From assembly GCF_900116145.1 (NCBI RefSeq), contig NZ_FPAB01000002.1:186001-250000 (forward strand): DNA of 64,000 nucleotides, in the 5' to 3' direction. Numbering within the stretch: the stretch's first letter is position 1; every line of letters begins with the position of its first letter. Of the stretch, positions 9,099 through 19,420 are shown piece by piece. A program made the position numbers and the translations under genes. The DNA is from Streptomyces harbinensis (GTDB lineage Bacteria > Actinomycetota > Actinomycetes > Streptomycetales > Streptomycetaceae). The notes beneath the pieces were generated by a model, which was not told where the DNA came from, searched no databases, and was given only the letters and a program-made list of their open reading frames with translations.

Positions 9099-9560
9099 TC
9101 AGGAACCCGCGCCGAGCCGCGCCGATGGCGCGACGCCGTCCGGGCTCCGCGGTGGCTCCAGCCGGTCGATCAGCCGGCCGAGCAGGGCGGCCAGCACCTC
9201 CTCGTCCGCACCGTCCGGCAGCCCAGGGAAGCCGTCGGCCACCCGGTCGCGCAGCCGCCGCCAGTGGTCCAGTCCGCGCGGGGTCAGCGCCGCCAGCACC
9301 CGGCGGCGGTCCAGCGGGTCCACCCGCCGGTGCACCCAGCCGTCGTCCACCAGCTGGTCCACCAGCCGGGTCAGCGTCGGCGGCGGCAGCAGCACCCGCT
9401 CCGCGATCGCCGTCATACCGTGGCTCTCGCCGTCGGCCAGCAGCGACAGCACCCGCCAGGCGTCCACCGTGCAGCCGGTGCCCTCCAGAGCGGTACGCAG
9501 CCGGCGCGCCGCGAGCCGTTCGGCACGGGTGAGCAGCGTGGCCAGATCGTCAACGGACAT
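9099..9560 (-). CDS. MarR-family transcriptional regulator
   Basis: 153 residues with the winged helix of MarR: GMTAIAERVLLPPPTLTRLV (HTH), then VHRRVDPLDRRRVLAALTPRG (beta wing). It is divergent from the signal-less binding protein gene across only 55 bp, so both promoters share one control region. AGGAG sits 5 nt upstream of the ATG. It is a natural candidate to control the binding protein and possibly the downstream urt operon. No clear palindrome was found in the short intergenic region, so the operator is unassigned. Confidence 0.9.
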   Translation of the reverse strand: MSVDDLATLLTRAERLAARRLRTALEGTGCTVDAWRVLSLLADGESHGMTAIAERVLLPPPTLTRLVDQLVDDGWVHRRVDPLDRRRVLAALTPRGLDHWRRLRDRVADGFPGLPDGADEEVLAALLGRLIDRLEPPRSPDGVAPSARLGAGS

Positions 9561-9615
9561 CTCGCTCCTCGGGCCGCGGGAACGACCATCCTACAAACGG
9601 CGTCATGATGGCCGG

Positions 9616-10710
9616 GTGACGTACCGGGAACCTCTCGCCCCCGCCGCCACCGACACCCTCGGTGTTGCCCTCGTCGTGCCGCGCCAGGGCCCGGCCGGCA
9701 TCTTCGGGCCCGGCTGCGAACTGTGCGCCGAACTCGCCGCCGAGGAGATCAACACGGCAGGCGGCGTCATGGGCCGCGCCCTGCGGCTGATCACCGTGGA
9801 CGGCGGCGCGCCACCCGCCCGGGTCGCCGCCGAGGTGGGCGCCCTGGTGGACGCGGGCGCCGTGCAGGGCGTCACCGGCTGGCACATCTCCTCGGTACGC
9901 CAGGCCCTCGCCCCGCGGATCGCCCACCGGGTGCCGTACGTCTACACCGCCCTGTACGAGGGCGGCGAGAACACCACCGGCGTCTACCTCACCAGCGAGA
10001 CCCCCGGCGGCCAGCTGCGCCCCGCCATGCGGCTGCTCGCCGCCGAGCGCCGGGTACGCCGCTGGTACGTCGTCGGCAACGACTACGTCTGGCCCCGCCG
10101 CACCGCCCGCGCCGCCCGCCGCTACGCCCGGGAGAGCGGCACCCGGATCTGCGGCGAGAGCTACCTGCCGCTCGGAACCGACGACTTCGCCGCCACCCTG
10201 CGCCGCATCGAGTACACCGGGGCCGACGCCGTCCTGATGCTGCTGGTGGGCAGCGACGCGGTGCGCTTCAACCGGGCGTTCGGCGCCGCCCACCTGGACC
10301 AGCGCGCGCTGCGGCTGTCCACCCTGATGGACGAGAACATGCTGCTCGCCTCCGGGGTGGCCGGGACCCGGGGACTGTCGGCCACCGCCGGCTTCTTCGG
10401 AGCGCTGGCCACCGCCGACACCCTGGACTTCCACGGCCGGTACGCGGCCCGGTTCGGCCCCGCGGCCCCCGCGCCGAGCAGTCTGGGGGAGTCCTGTTAC
10501 GAGGGCGTCCTGCTGCTGGCCGCGCTGATCGCCCGGGCCGGCTCCTGGGCCGTCCCGGCCATCGAGGGCACCGCGGACGAGGTCAGCTACGAGGGCGCCC
10601 GGGGCGTCCTGCGGCTGACGGGCCGTCATGTACGGCAGCGGATCTACCTCGCGGAGGCGGACGGTCTCGACTTCCGGGTCACCGCCGATCTGGACGCCTG
10701 GAGCGGCTGA
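9616..10710 (+). CDS. Signal-less periplasmic-binding-fold protein (AmiC/UrtA-like)
   Basis: 364 residues of type I binding fold related to the downstream UrtA and to the amide sensor Ami[59 protein letters not shown] and [15 protein letters not shown]. Unlike UrtA it has no signal peptide or lipobox; GTG 9616 is followed directly by [15 protein letters not shown]. It should therefore stay in the cytosol. In Pseudomonas, AmiC is a cytosolic ligand sensor working with AmiR, but no ANTAR protein is encoded here. The gene lies between a MarR gene and urtA, which suggests a sensing or regulatory role for urea or short amides. Alternatively it could be a decayed or moonlighting binding protein. 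Confidence 0.8.
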   Translation: MTYREPLAPAATDTLGVALVVPRQGPAGIFGPGCELCAELAAEEINTAGGVMGRALRLITVDGGAPPARVAAEVGALVDAGAVQGVTGWHISSVRQALAPRIAHRVPYVYTALYEGGENTTGVYLTSETPGGQLRPAMRLLAAERRVRRWYVVGNDYVWPRRTARAARRYARESGTRICGESYLPLGTDDFAATLRRIEYTGADAVLMLLVGSDAVRFNRAFGAAHLDQRALRLSTLMDENMLLASGVAGTRGLSATAGFFGALATADTLDFHGRYAARFGPAAPAPSSLGESCYEGVLLLAALIARAGSWAVPAIEGTADEVSYEGARGVLRLTGRHVRQRIYLAEADGLDFRVTADLDAWSG

Positions 10711-10873
10711 CCGGCCCGCCGCCGCGGTGATGCTTCCGGACGGAAGTATTAATGGCGGTGACATTCCGGTGAAACAGCCCCTGCCGAAGCTGTGGCATGC
10801 CCTCGCCGGGCAGCGCGGCCCGGCGGCAACTCCCGATCGTGCAGGCCCCGTCCGGGGCCGAGGAGGAACCGCG

Positions 10874-12124
10874 ATGCCGATAGCCCGGGGATACCGCCTG
10901 GCCTCATGCGTACTGGCCCTGGCCACCGCCGCCGCCCTCAGCGGCTGCGGCGCCCGCACCGGGGAGGAGAACGGGGACGGCCCGGCCGCCGCGACCATCG
11001 ACACCTCGGGCGACACGATCAAGGTCGGTCTGCTCAACTCGCTCTCCGGCACCATGGCCATCAGCGAGGTGACGGTGCGCGACGCCCTCATGCTCGCCAT
11101 CGAGGAGATCAACGCGGACGGCGGTGTCCTCGGCAAGCGCATCGAGCCCATCGGCGAGGACGGCGCCTCCGACTGGCCCACCTTCGCCGAGAAGGCCGGC
11201 AAACTCATCCAGCAGGACCAGGTCGCCGCCGTCTTCGGGTGCTGGACCTCCGCGAGCCGCAAGGCCGTCCTCCCGGTCTTCGAACAGCACGGCTCGCTGC
11301 TCTTCTACCCCGTCCAGTACGAGGGCCTCGAACAGTCGCCCAACATCTTCTACACCGGGGCCACCACCAACCAGCAGATCGTGCCCGCCCTGGACTACCT
11401 GCGCGAACAGGGCGTCAGCTCGCTCTACCTGGTCGGCAGCGACTACGTCTTCCCGCGCACCGCCAACCGGATCATCAGCGCCTACGCACAGGCCCACGGC
11501 ATCGAGATCGTCGGCGAGGACTACGCCCCGCTCGGCTCCACCGAGTTCGCCACCATCGCCAACAAGGTCGAGGCGGCCGGCGCCGACGCCGTCTTCAACA
11601 CCCTCAACGGCGACAGCAACGTCTCCTTCTTCAAGGAGTACGACGCCGCCGGGCTCACCGCCGACACCATGCCCGTCCTCTCCGTCTCCATCGCGGAGGA
11701 AGAGGTCAAGGGCATCGGCACCCAGTACCTCACCGGCCAGCTGACGTCCTGGAACTACTACCAGACCACCGACTCCCCGGCCAACGAGGACTTCGTCGCC
11801 GCCTACCAGGCCGCCTACGGCGCCGACAAGCCCACCTCCGATCCGATGGAGGCCGCCTACACCTCGGTGTACCTGTGGAAGGAAATGGTGGAGCAGGCCG
11901 GCTCCTTCGAGGTCGCCGACGTCCGTGCCGCCGCCGACGGCATCACCTTCGACGCCCCCGAGGGCACCGTCACCGTCCACGGCGAGACCCAGCACCTGTA
12001 CAAGACCAACCGCATCGGCCGGATCGAAGCCGACGGCACCATCTCCGAGATCTGGACCTCCGGCGAACCGATCGAGCCCGACCCGTACCTCACCGGCTAC
12101 GACTGGGCCGAGGGCCTGTCCTGA
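10874..12124 (+). CDS. urtA: Urea/short-amide ABC transporter substrate-binding lipoprotein
   Basis: 416 residues. The lipoprotein signal ends in LSGC (Cys25). The mature binding protein is the UrtA type: [51 protein letters not shown] and [18 protein letters not shown] are close to family signatures. It captures urea outside the membrane and delivers it to UrtBC. AGGAGG (10861-10866) gives an ideal start at ATG 10874. The first gene of a tightly overlapped operon; its stop overlaps the urtB start. The 163-bp leader contains an inverted repeat CTTCCG-N2-CGGAAG (10733-10746) of unknown role. No urease genes are in the window. Confidence 0.95.
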   Translation: MPIARGYRLASCVLALATAAALSGCGARTGEENGDGPAAATIDTSGDTIKVGLLNSLSGTMAISEVTVRDALMLAIEEINADGGVLGKRIEPIGEDGASDWPTFAEKAGKLIQQDQVAAVFGCWTSASRKAVLPVFEQHGSLLFYPVQYEGLEQSPNIFYTGATTNQQIVPALDYLREQGVSSLYLVGSDYVFPRTANRIISAYAQAHGIEIVGEDYAPLGSTEFATIANKVEAAGADAVFNTLNGDSNVSFFKEYDAAGLTADTMPVLSVSIAEEEVKGIGTQYLTGQLTSWNYYQTTDSPANEDFVAAYQAAYGADKPTSDPMEAAYTSVYLWKEMVEQAGSFEVADVRAAADGITFDAPEGTVTVHGETQHLYKTNRIGRIEADGTISEIWTSGEPIEPDPYLTGYDWAEGLS

Positions 12125-13020
12125 TGACCGTCCTCATCGGCCAGTCCTTCACCGGTATCAGCATCGGCGCCGTCCTGCTGCTGATCGCCCTCGGACTCTC
12201 CCTCACCTTCGGGCAGATGGGGGTGATCAATATGGCGCACGGGGAATTCATCATGTCCGGCGCCTACACCACCTACGTCCTCCAGCAACACCTCACCGAC
12301 GCCGGCACCTCCCTGCTCCTCGCCCTCCCGGCCGCCTTCGCGGTCGCCGGAACCCTCGGCATCGTCCTGGAACGCACCCTGATCCGGCGGCTGTACACCC
12401 GGCCGCTGGACACCCTGCTGGTCACCTGGGGCGTCTCGCTGCTGCTCCAGCAACTCGCCCGGGACATCTTCGGCGCCCCCAACGTCCAGACCAGCACCCC
12501 CGGCTGGCTCACCGGCCGGATCACCCTGTTCGGCGGCGAGCACCCGGTCACCCTCTCGCACGCCCGGCTGTTCATCCTCACCCTGGCCGTCGCCGCCGTC
12601 GTGGCCCTCACCCTCACCCTGCGGCTCACCCCGCTCGGCCGCCGCATCCGCGCCGTCGTCCAGCACCGCGAACTCGCCGAGGCGTCCGGCATCGCCACCG
12701 CCCGCGTCGACCGCACGACCTTCTTCATCGGCTCGGGCCTGGCCGGCGTCGCGGGCGTCGCCCTCACCCTCGTCGGCCCCATCGGCCCCACCATGGGCAC
12801 CAACATCATCATCGACGCCTTCCTGGTCGTCGTGGTCGGCGGCATCGGCCGGCTCAGGGGCGCCGTCGTCGCCGCCTTCGCCCTCGGAGTGCTTCAGGCG
12901 CTCGTCGAGTACTCCACCACCGTCTCCCTCGCCAAGGTCACGGTGCTGATCGCCATCGTCGCCTTCCTCCAGTGGCGCCCGCAGGGCATCTCCACCGTAC
13001 GCACCCGGAGCCTGGCATGA
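12124..13020 (+). CDS. urtB: Urea ABC transporter permease UrtB
   Basis: 298 residues, LivH/BPD_transp_2 type permease with about eight hydrophobic segments. Typical features: LGLSLTFGQMGVINMAHGEF near residue 30 and the cytosolic loop MGTNIIIDAFLVVVVGGIG. The ATG overlaps the urtA TGA (ATGA), implying translational coupling. It pairs with UrtC to form the inner-membrane channel. Shorter than proteobacterial UrtB proteins, which carry a long N-terminal extension. Confidence 0.94.
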   Translation: MTVLIGQSFTGISIGAVLLLIALGLSLTFGQMGVINMAHGEFIMSGAYTTYVLQQHLTDAGTSLLLALPAAFAVAGTLGIVLERTLIRRLYTRPLDTLLVTWGVSLLLQQLARDIFGAPNVQTSTPGWLTGRITLFGGEHPVTLSHARLFILTLAVAAVVALTLTLRLTPLGRRIRAVVQHRELAEASGIATARVDRTTFFIGSGLAGVAGVALTLVGPIGPTMGTNIIIDAFLVVVVGGIGRLRGAVVAAFALGVLQALVEYSTTVSLAKVTVLIAIVAFLQWRPQGISTVRTRSLA

Positions 13021-14104
13021 CCCGATCCCGCCTCCTGCCGCTGGCCGGCTTCGCGCTCACCGCCGTGGCGCTGTTCGCCGTCGCCCCGGCCGTCCTCAGC
13101 GACTTCCGGCTCTCCCTGCTGGCCCGCTACCTCTGCTTCGCCATCGTCGCCGTCGGCATCGCCCTCGCCTGGGGCCGGGGCGGCATGCTCACCCTCGGCC
13201 AGGGGCTGTTCTTCGGCCTCGGCGGCTACGCCATGGCCATGCACCTCAAGCTCGCCGACGCCGGCCCCGACGGCCTCCCCGACTTCATGCTGCTCTACGG
13301 CACCGGCGGCGAACTCCCCTGGTGGTGGGAGCCGTTCCGCTCCCCGGTGTTCGCCCTCGCCGCCGTCCTGGTCCTGCCCATGACGCTGGCCGCCCTCATC
13401 GGCTTCCTCGTCTTCCGCCGCCGGGTGCGCGGCGCCTACTTCGCCATCCTCAGCCAGGCCCTGGCCGCCGCCTTCGCCCTCCTCCTCATCGGCCAGCAGG
13501 CCACCACCGGCGGCACCAACGGACTCACCAACTTCCAGGGCTTCTTCGGCTTCGCCCTCGCCGACCCGCTCAACAAGCGGATGGTGTACTTCGTCATCGC
13601 CGCCGCGCTGCTCGCCGTCCTGCTCATCACCCGGCAGCTGTTCCACTCCCGGTACGGCGAACTGCTCGTCGCCGTCCGCGACTCCGAGGAACGGGTGCGG
13701 TTCCTCGGCTACGACCCGGCCCTCGTCAAGCTCGCCGCCTACACCGTCTCGGCCGGCATGGCCGGCCTCGCCGGGGCCCTGTTCGTCCCGGCCGTCGGCA
13801 TCATCTCCCCGGCCCTGATCGGCATCGTGCCCTCCATCCAGTTCGTCATCGGGGCCGCCATCGGCGGCCGGGCCTCACTCGCCGGGGCAGCGCTCGGCGC
13901 GATCGCGGTGGCCTGGGCCCAGACCACCCTCTCCGAGGAGTTCCCGGCCGCCTGGACCTACTTCCAGGCCGGCCTGTTCATCGCCGTCATCGCCTTCCTG
14001 CCCGGCGGGCTCGCCTCCCTGCGCCACCACCTCACCCGCCGCCGCACCCGAGCGACCCGCCCCCGTCCACCCACCGGCACCCCCGCGGCGGAAGGAGCCC
14101 CCGC

Positions 14105-14108
<4 letters not shown>
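13017..14108 (+). CDS. urtC: Urea ABC transporter permease UrtC
   Basis: 363 residues, LivM-type permease. Seen: YLCFAIVAVGIALAWGRGGM, LTLGQGLFFGLGGYAMAMH, the central FFGFALADP loop and EERVRFLGYDPALVKLAAYT before the last helices. ATG 13017 overlaps the urtB stop by 4 nt. The C-terminus is Arg/Pro/Thr-rich (RRRTRATRPRPPTGTPAAEG) and probably cytosolic. The partner permease is UrtB. Confidence 0.94.
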
Positions 14109-14901
<793 letters not shown>

Positions 14902-14905
<4 letters not shown>

Positions 14906-15594
14906 TGCTGCGCGTCGAGGACCTCACGGCCGGCTACGGCCGCAGCCGCGTCCTGCACGGCGTCTCCCTGGAGGTCCCCGGGGAGGCGGTCACCGCCGTC
15001 CTCGGTCACAACGGCGCCGGGAAGTCCACCCTGCTGCGGGCCGCGCTCGGGCTGATCGGGGCCGGGAGCGGCCGGGTGTGGTTCGAGGACGAGGACGTCA
15101 CCCGGCTCCCGGCCCATCAGCGGGTGCGGCGCGGCATGGCGTATGTGCCGCAGGGCCAGCAGAGCTTCCCGCAGCTGACCGCCCTGGAGAATCTGCGGCT
15201 GGTCGCCGACGGCCGACGGGACGGCCGGGCCGCGCTGGAGGAGGCGCTGGACCTCTTCCCGGCGCTGCGCTCGCTGGGGGCCCGGCGCGCCGGGCTGCTC
15301 TCCGGCGGCCAGCGCCAGCAACTGGCGATCGCCCGCGCGCTGATCACCCGCCCCCGGCTGCTGCTGCTCGACGAGCCGACCGAGGGCATCCAGCCCTCGG
15401 TGGTGGCCGAGATCCAGCGCACCGTGATCGAGCTGGGCGAGCGCGGTCTTTCGGTGCTGCTGGTGGAGCAGCACGTGGGCTTCGCCCTGCGCGCCGCCCG
15501 CCGCTACTGCGTGCTGGAGGCCGGCCGGATCACCTCTTCCGGCATCGGCGAGCCCGGCGCGGAGGAGCGGGTGCGGCAGGCCCTGCGGGTGTGA
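14902..15594 (+). CDS. urtE: Urea ABC transporter ATP-binding protein UrtE
   Basis: 230 residues. LivF-type ATPase: Walker A GHNGAGKST, MAYVPQGQQSFPQLTALENL, signature LLSGGQRQQLAIARAL, Walker B LLLLDEPTEGIQPS and H-loop VEQHVGFAL. The PQGQ...FP sequence is typical of UrtE. Two start codons are possible, GTG 14902 and ATG 14905; GGAGG at 14891-14895 suits either, and both overlap the urtD stop. It completes the five-gene urea importer. Confidence 0.95.
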
Positions 15595-15612
15595 GGCGGC
15601 GCGGGGGCGGTG

Positions 15613-17436
15613 TCAGTCGCCGCCCTCGCACAGCACCTCGTCGCGCGGCACGTACGTCGTGCGGTACGTCTCGCGGCCGGCCTCCGTGCCGTCGTCGACG
15701 AAGATCCGGGTGACCTCCACGTCGAAGCCCTCCAGCGGGGGCTGCGGGACGCACGCGTCGCCCGCGGCGCCCTCCCGGCTGCCGGGCTCCTTCACATTGG
15801 TGCGCGGGCCGGTCTCCGAGCGGACCTCGTCGTACCGCTTGGTGCCCAGGAAGGTGATGGTCACCGAGGAGTCGGTCGCGGAGGCCAGGATGTAGATGGT
15901 GTGGCCCGAGTCGTTGAGGAACCGCAGATCGAGGTGGCCCCAGGCGACGGTGGCCTCCCGGCCCTCGGGGTAGCGCTCGATGTAGAAGGAGTGCGCCCCG
16001 TACTCCACCGGCTTGACCCCGGCGAAGAACATCGCGTTGAACATGGTGGTGGCCACCGCCGAGACGCCGCCGCCCTGCGCGTTCGTGTACTGGTCGTCGA
16101 GGATGATGATGCCCTCGACGAAGCCGTTCTCCTCGGTGCGCTCGCCGACCGTGCGGTTGAAGCTCCACTCCTCGCCGGGCGCCACCGCCGAGCCGTTGAT
16201 CAGTTCGGCGGCCCGGCCGATGTTGGTGATGCGGTACGGGGCGGGCTCGAACTCCACGGTGAAGGAGGACATCTCCTCCACGATGCCGAGATCCCGGTAG
16301 TTGGCGGGGGTGATGACCGGCTCCACCTCCTCGGTGGCGACGGTGCCGGTACGGGCGGCCTCGCCCTCGGCGTACAGCAGCGGCTCGACGGCCGGGCCGA
16401 TGGCGTCCCGGTCCACCGTGCTGCCGTTGCTGCCGGGGCTGGCGGCCACCACCTGGCCGCCGTCCAGCCGCAGCTCGGCCTCCACCGGCTCCGTCTCGGC
16501 GGCGGCCAGCTGGTCGTCCAGCCGCTCGTCGGCGCTGAGTGCGGCGGCGTCGAACTCGGGCAGCAGGGCGCCGGTGTCGTCGGCGCTGAGGGTGAGGTGG
16601 TCGCCGATGAGGGTGGGGGAGATGGTGAGGGTGGCGTCCCCGGCGGTCAGCAGCACCGGGCCCGCCACGGCGGGCTCGGCCCAGGCGCGCAGCGCCTCCT
16701 CGATCTCGGCCTCTCCGGTGAGCGGCTCGGCCCGGGTGACCGGCAGCGGTACCGGATCGGCGGCCGGCTCCGCGTCCGCAGGGTCCGCTCCGTCCGCCGG
16801 CGGGGCGGCCGGGTAGCCCTCGCGCAGCCGGCCCAGCGAGCCCTCCACGTCCAGGGCGACCCCGGCGCGCGGTGTGGTGACCTCGGGCTCGCCCTCGGTG
16901 AAGGTGATGGCGCCCTCGCGGACGGTGCGGTCGGAGTCCGCCGCGAGACCGGTCAGGGCGGCGCGGCCGGCCTCCTCGTCCTGGTGGACGACCAGCTCGA
17001 TCTCGCCGCCGCCCCGGCCCAGGATGCGGTCCAGCAGGGAGGGGTTGCCGGCCGCGGCCACGGTGGCCTCGAAGTCCAGCGACAGACCGGCCTCGGCCGG
17101 GTCCAGCTCGTGGATCTCGGGCTCCCCGGCTCCGTCGCTCCCGTCGTCGCCGATGACGACCCGCAGCGGGGCGGTGCCCAGGTCGCCCAGCTCGGCCTCC
17201 AGCTTGGCGCGGGCCTCCTCGGCGGAGAGCCCGCCGATGTCCACGCCGCGCACGGTGGTGCCCTCGGCGATGCCGTCGCCCATGAGCAGATAGCCGGTGA
17301 CTCCGCCGGCCGCCAGCGCGACGAAGGCCACGGCGCTGATCAGGACGGGCCGGGGGAGAGCCGCGAGCCGTCGCCCGATGCCCCGCCGGTGCACCGTGGG
17401 GGGCTGGGCCGGCGGCGGGGGTATGGAGTACGACAC
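15613..17436 (-). CDS. VanW-family protein with peptidoglycan-binding-like repeats
   Basis: 607 residues. A short Pro-rich cytosolic start (MSYSIPPPPAQPP) precedes one N-terminal transmembrane helix (residues ~30-52), so the bulk lies outside the membrane. The middle holds two repeats of the YoaR-type putative peptidoglycan-binding domain (GVDIGGLSAEEARAKLEAEL; then ISPTLIGDHLTLSADDTGAL). The C-terminal VanW domain is clear: SFNRTVGERTEENGFVEG, DQYTNAQGGGVSAVATTMFN and EYGAHSFYIERYPEGREATV. VanW proteins are linked to cell-wall and glycopeptide-resistance loci but their reaction is unknown. It ends 18 bp from the convergent urtE. No van genes are nearby. Confidence 0.9.
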   Translation of the reverse strand: MSYSIPPPPAQPPTVHRRGIGRRLAALPRPVLISAVAFVALAAGGVTGYLLMGDGIAEGTTVRGVDIGGLSAEEARAKLEAELGDLGTAPLRVVIGDDGSDGAGEPEIHELDPAEAGLSLDFEATVAAAGNPSLLDRILGRGGGEIELVVHQDEEAGRAALTGLAADSDRTVREGAITFTEGEPEVTTPRAGVALDVEGSLGRLREGYPAAPPADGADPADAEPAADPVPLPVTRAEPLTGEAEIEEALRAWAEPAVAGPVLLTAGDATLTISPTLIGDHLTLSADDTGALLPEFDAAALSADERLDDQLAAAETEPVEAELRLDGGQVVAASPGSNGSTVDRDAIGPAVEPLLYAEGEAARTGTVATEEVEPVITPANYRDLGIVEEMSSFTVEFEPAPYRITNIGRAAELINGSAVAPGEEWSFNRTVGERTEENGFVEGIIILDDQYTNAQGGGVSAVATTMFNAMFFAGVKPVEYGAHSFYIERYPEGREATVAWGHLDLRFLNDSGHTIYILASATDSSVTITFLGTKRYDEVRSETGPRTNVKEPGSREGAAGDACVPQPPLEGFDVEVTRIFVDDGTEAGRETYRTTYVPRDEVLCEGGD

Positions 17437-17520
17437 GGATCTCCCCGGGGACTGCTGTGGACGGGGCCCCGGTCGGGGCCGCTGACGCCAGGGACACTAG
17501 CAAAACGCCCAGGGGCCGGA

Positions 17521-18030
17521 TCAGGGGGCGATTTCCGCCCAGACCGTACATCCGGCTCCCTGGTGCGGAGAGATCACGCCCCAGCGGGTGGCCATCGCGT
17601 CCAGCAGCAGCAGTCCGCGCCCGCCCTCGGCGTCCGGATCGGAGGGGCCGGTGGGCGGCACCCGGGGGTCCAGCCCCGGCCCCTGGTCGGCGACCTCGAT
17701 CCGCACCTGACGGCCCCGGCGCTCGACGCGGCACACGATGCGATCGCTGGCGGTGTGCAGCAGGGCGTTGGTCACCAGCTCGGAGACGATCAGCCGCGCG
17801 GTGTCCACCAGGTCGCGCGGCACCCCCCAGCCGGTCAGCCGGTGCCGTACCAGCTCGCGCGCGGCGGCGACCGAGGCCGGACGGGACGGCAGCTCGAATC
17901 TCTCTCCCGGCGGGTCCGCCGGGGGCGCGGCGGGCGAGGGGAGGGAGACCGGGAGCGGCGTCGTGCGGGGGGATGAAAACACGAGCGGGAGCGCCTTCCG
18001 TGGATCCGTAGCCGGCGTGAGCCGGGTCAC
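17521..18030 (-). CDS. Anti-sigma-type ATP-binding protein (HATPase_c_2), WhiJ-cluster type
   Basis: About 169 residues with a GHKL ATPase domain: ELVTNALLHTASDRIVCRVE (N-box Asn) and IEVADQGPGLDP, then GGRGLLLLDAMATRWGV (G boxes). Such RsbW-like proteins in Streptomyces bind sigma factors or anti-anti-sigma proteins, often without kinase activity. It is divergent from an HTH regulator and DUF397 gene, the arrangement of the whiJ and abaA loci. The start is uncertain: GTG 18030 is given; a TTG at 18066 would extend it, and neither has an SD, so the message may be leaderless. Confidence 0.82.
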   Translation of the reverse strand: MTRLTPATDPRKALPLVFSSPRTTPLPVSLPSPAAPPADPPGERFELPSRPASVAAARELVRHRLTGWGVPRDLVDTARLIVSELVTNALLHTASDRIVCRVERRGRQVRIEVADQGPGLDPRVPPTGPSDPDAEGGRGLLLLDAMATRWGVISPHQGAGCTVWAEIAP

Positions 18031-18208
18031 GTGTTCACTATGAGCGCTGAAGTGAGCAGAGCGCAAGAGGAGTTCTGCGATTTGCAGAACGCGAAGCGAT
18101 CTCTGTCGATGCCATTACCGCTGTGGCACACTTACGCCCTAAGGACCGTGACCGGTCGCATTGCGTACAACAACAAGGCGCGGCACACAGGGCGCTGGAG
18201 GAGACACC

Positions 18209-19066
18209 GTGGCGGAAGCGCGCTCGGGGCCGACCGTGGGACAGATCGTCCTCGGTCTGCGCCTCCGGGATCTGCGTGAGCGAGCCGGCTGTTCCTTCGG
18301 TGACGCCGCCAAGGCACTGAGCGTCAACACGACCACGGTGCGGCGCATGGAGAAGGCCGAGGTCGGCCTCAAGCCGCTGTACGTCAAGGCCCTGCTGGAG
18401 CGCTACGGGGTCGGCGGCGCGGAGGCGGACGCCTTCCTCGTCCTGGTCGAGGAGGCCAACCGGCCCGGCTGGTGGCACAACTTCCGCGACGTCCTGCCCG
18501 ACTGGTTCAGCCTCTACGTCTCCCTGGAGGGCGAAGCCCGGCTCATCAGGTCCTACGAACCGCACTGTGTCCCCGGACTCCTCCAGACGCCGGCCTACGC
18601 CCGCGAACTGCTGCGCACCGGCTTCCCGCACGGCAGCGAGGAGGAGCTCGACCGCCGGGTCGCGCTGCGCATGGAACGATCCGAACTGCTCACCCGCGTC
18701 CGTCCGCCCCTGCTGTGGGCCGTGATGGAGGAGCACGTCCTGCGGCGCGAGCTGTCCGACCCGGCCATCATGGCCGAACAGATCGATCATCTGCTGAAGA
18801 TGACGTCCCTGCCGAACGTGACCCTCCAGATCATGCCGTTCAGCGCCGGCCCCCACCCCGGCATGTTCGGGCCCTTCCAGCTCTTCCGGTTCGAGATCCC
18901 GGAACTGCCGGACATCATCTACACCGAGAGCCTCACCGGTGCGGTGTACCACGATGAACGCCCCGACACCATCGCCTACCTGGAGGTGCTGGACCGCATG
19001 GGCGCGCAGGCCGCGTCTGTACAGGACACCGTGGCCATCCTCGGTGAGATTCGCAAGGAGCTGTGA
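18209..19066 (+). CDS. WhiJ-like XRE regulator with DUF5753 domain
   Basis: 285 residues. The N-terminal helix-turn-helix (LGLRLRDLRERAGCSFGDAA, then LSVNTTTVRRMEKAEVGL) is followed by the DUF5753 domain common to the Scr1/WhiJ family: RSYEPHCVPGLLQTPAYARE, LWAVMEEHVLRREL and TLQIMPFSAGPHPGM. The GTG 18209 start is fixed by GGAGGAGA 5-12 nt upstream. In S. coelicolor, WhiJ with its DUF397 partner delays or gates aerial development. The neighbours match that trio exactly, so a role in development or secondary metabolism is likely but inferred. Confidence 0.93.
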   Translation: MAEARSGPTVGQIVLGLRLRDLRERAGCSFGDAAKALSVNTTTVRRMEKAEVGLKPLYVKALLERYGVGGAEADAFLVLVEEANRPGWWHNFRDVLPDWFSLYVSLEGEARLIRSYEPHCVPGLLQTPAYARELLRTGFPHGSEEELDRRVALRMERSELLTRVRPPLLWAVMEEHVLRRELSDPAIMAEQIDHLLKMTSLPNVTLQIMPFSAGPHPGMFGPFQLFRFEIPELPDIIYTESLTGAVYHDERPDTIAYLEVLDRMGAQAASVQDTVAILGEIRKEL

Positions 19067-19069
19067 CGC

Positions 19070-19327
19070 ATGGGTACTACGCCCCCTCCTCACCCCCACA
19101 TCTACAACGGGATGCCCGCCAAGGAGCTCGGCAGTGCGGGCTGGCGCAAGCCCTGGAGCGGTACCAACGGCGGCAACTGCGTGGAAGCCATGAAACTGGC
19201 CGACGGCCGGGTGGCGCTGCGCCAGTCCACCGATCCGGAGGGACCGGCGCTCATCTACACCCCGCACGAGATCGAGACCTTCATCCGCGGCGCCAAGCAC
19301 GGAGAAGCCGACTTCCTGCTGACCTGA
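19070..19327 (+). CDS. DUF397 small partner protein
   Basis: 85 residues with the DUF397 signature: GWRKPWSGTNGGNCVEAMKL, VALRQSTDPEGPALIYTPHE and IETFIRGAKHGEADFLL. It begins 3 nt after the WhiJ-like gene and is surely co-transcribed. At whiJ-type loci the DUF397 protein relieves DNA binding by the HTH partner. The His/Pro-rich N-terminus (TTPPPHPHIYNGMPAKELG) before the domain is longer than in many family members. Confidence 0.92.
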   Translation: MGTTPPPHPHIYNGMPAKELGSAGWRKPWSGTNGGNCVEAMKLADGRVALRQSTDPEGPALIYTPHEIETFIRGAKHGEADFLLT

Positions 19328-19343
19328 CCCGACCCGGCCGCGC

Positions 19344-19404
19344 CCGGCCGGCCGGACCGGGCCGGCCGGATCACCGGGCCCGGAGCGCGGCTGCCGGGCC
19401 CGGT
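19344..19404. terminator. Tandem hairpins between convergent genes
   Basis: Two stems: a 9-bp stem of CCGG repeats (19344-19352 with 19361-19369), then a perfect 11-bp stem ACCGGGCCCGG / CCGGGCCCGGT (19373-19383, 19394-19404) with a 10-nt loop. They separate the DUF397 gene from the SDR gene, which face each other. Confidence 0.7.
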
Positions 19405-19420
19405 CCACCCGCGCCGGGCG

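Noticed and set aside
10755..10780. GlnR-like sequence GTGAC followed by GAAAC upstream of urtA
   Set aside because: The spacing is 8 nt, whereas the GlnR box needs 6 between these blocks; only a loose match, so not reported as a site.
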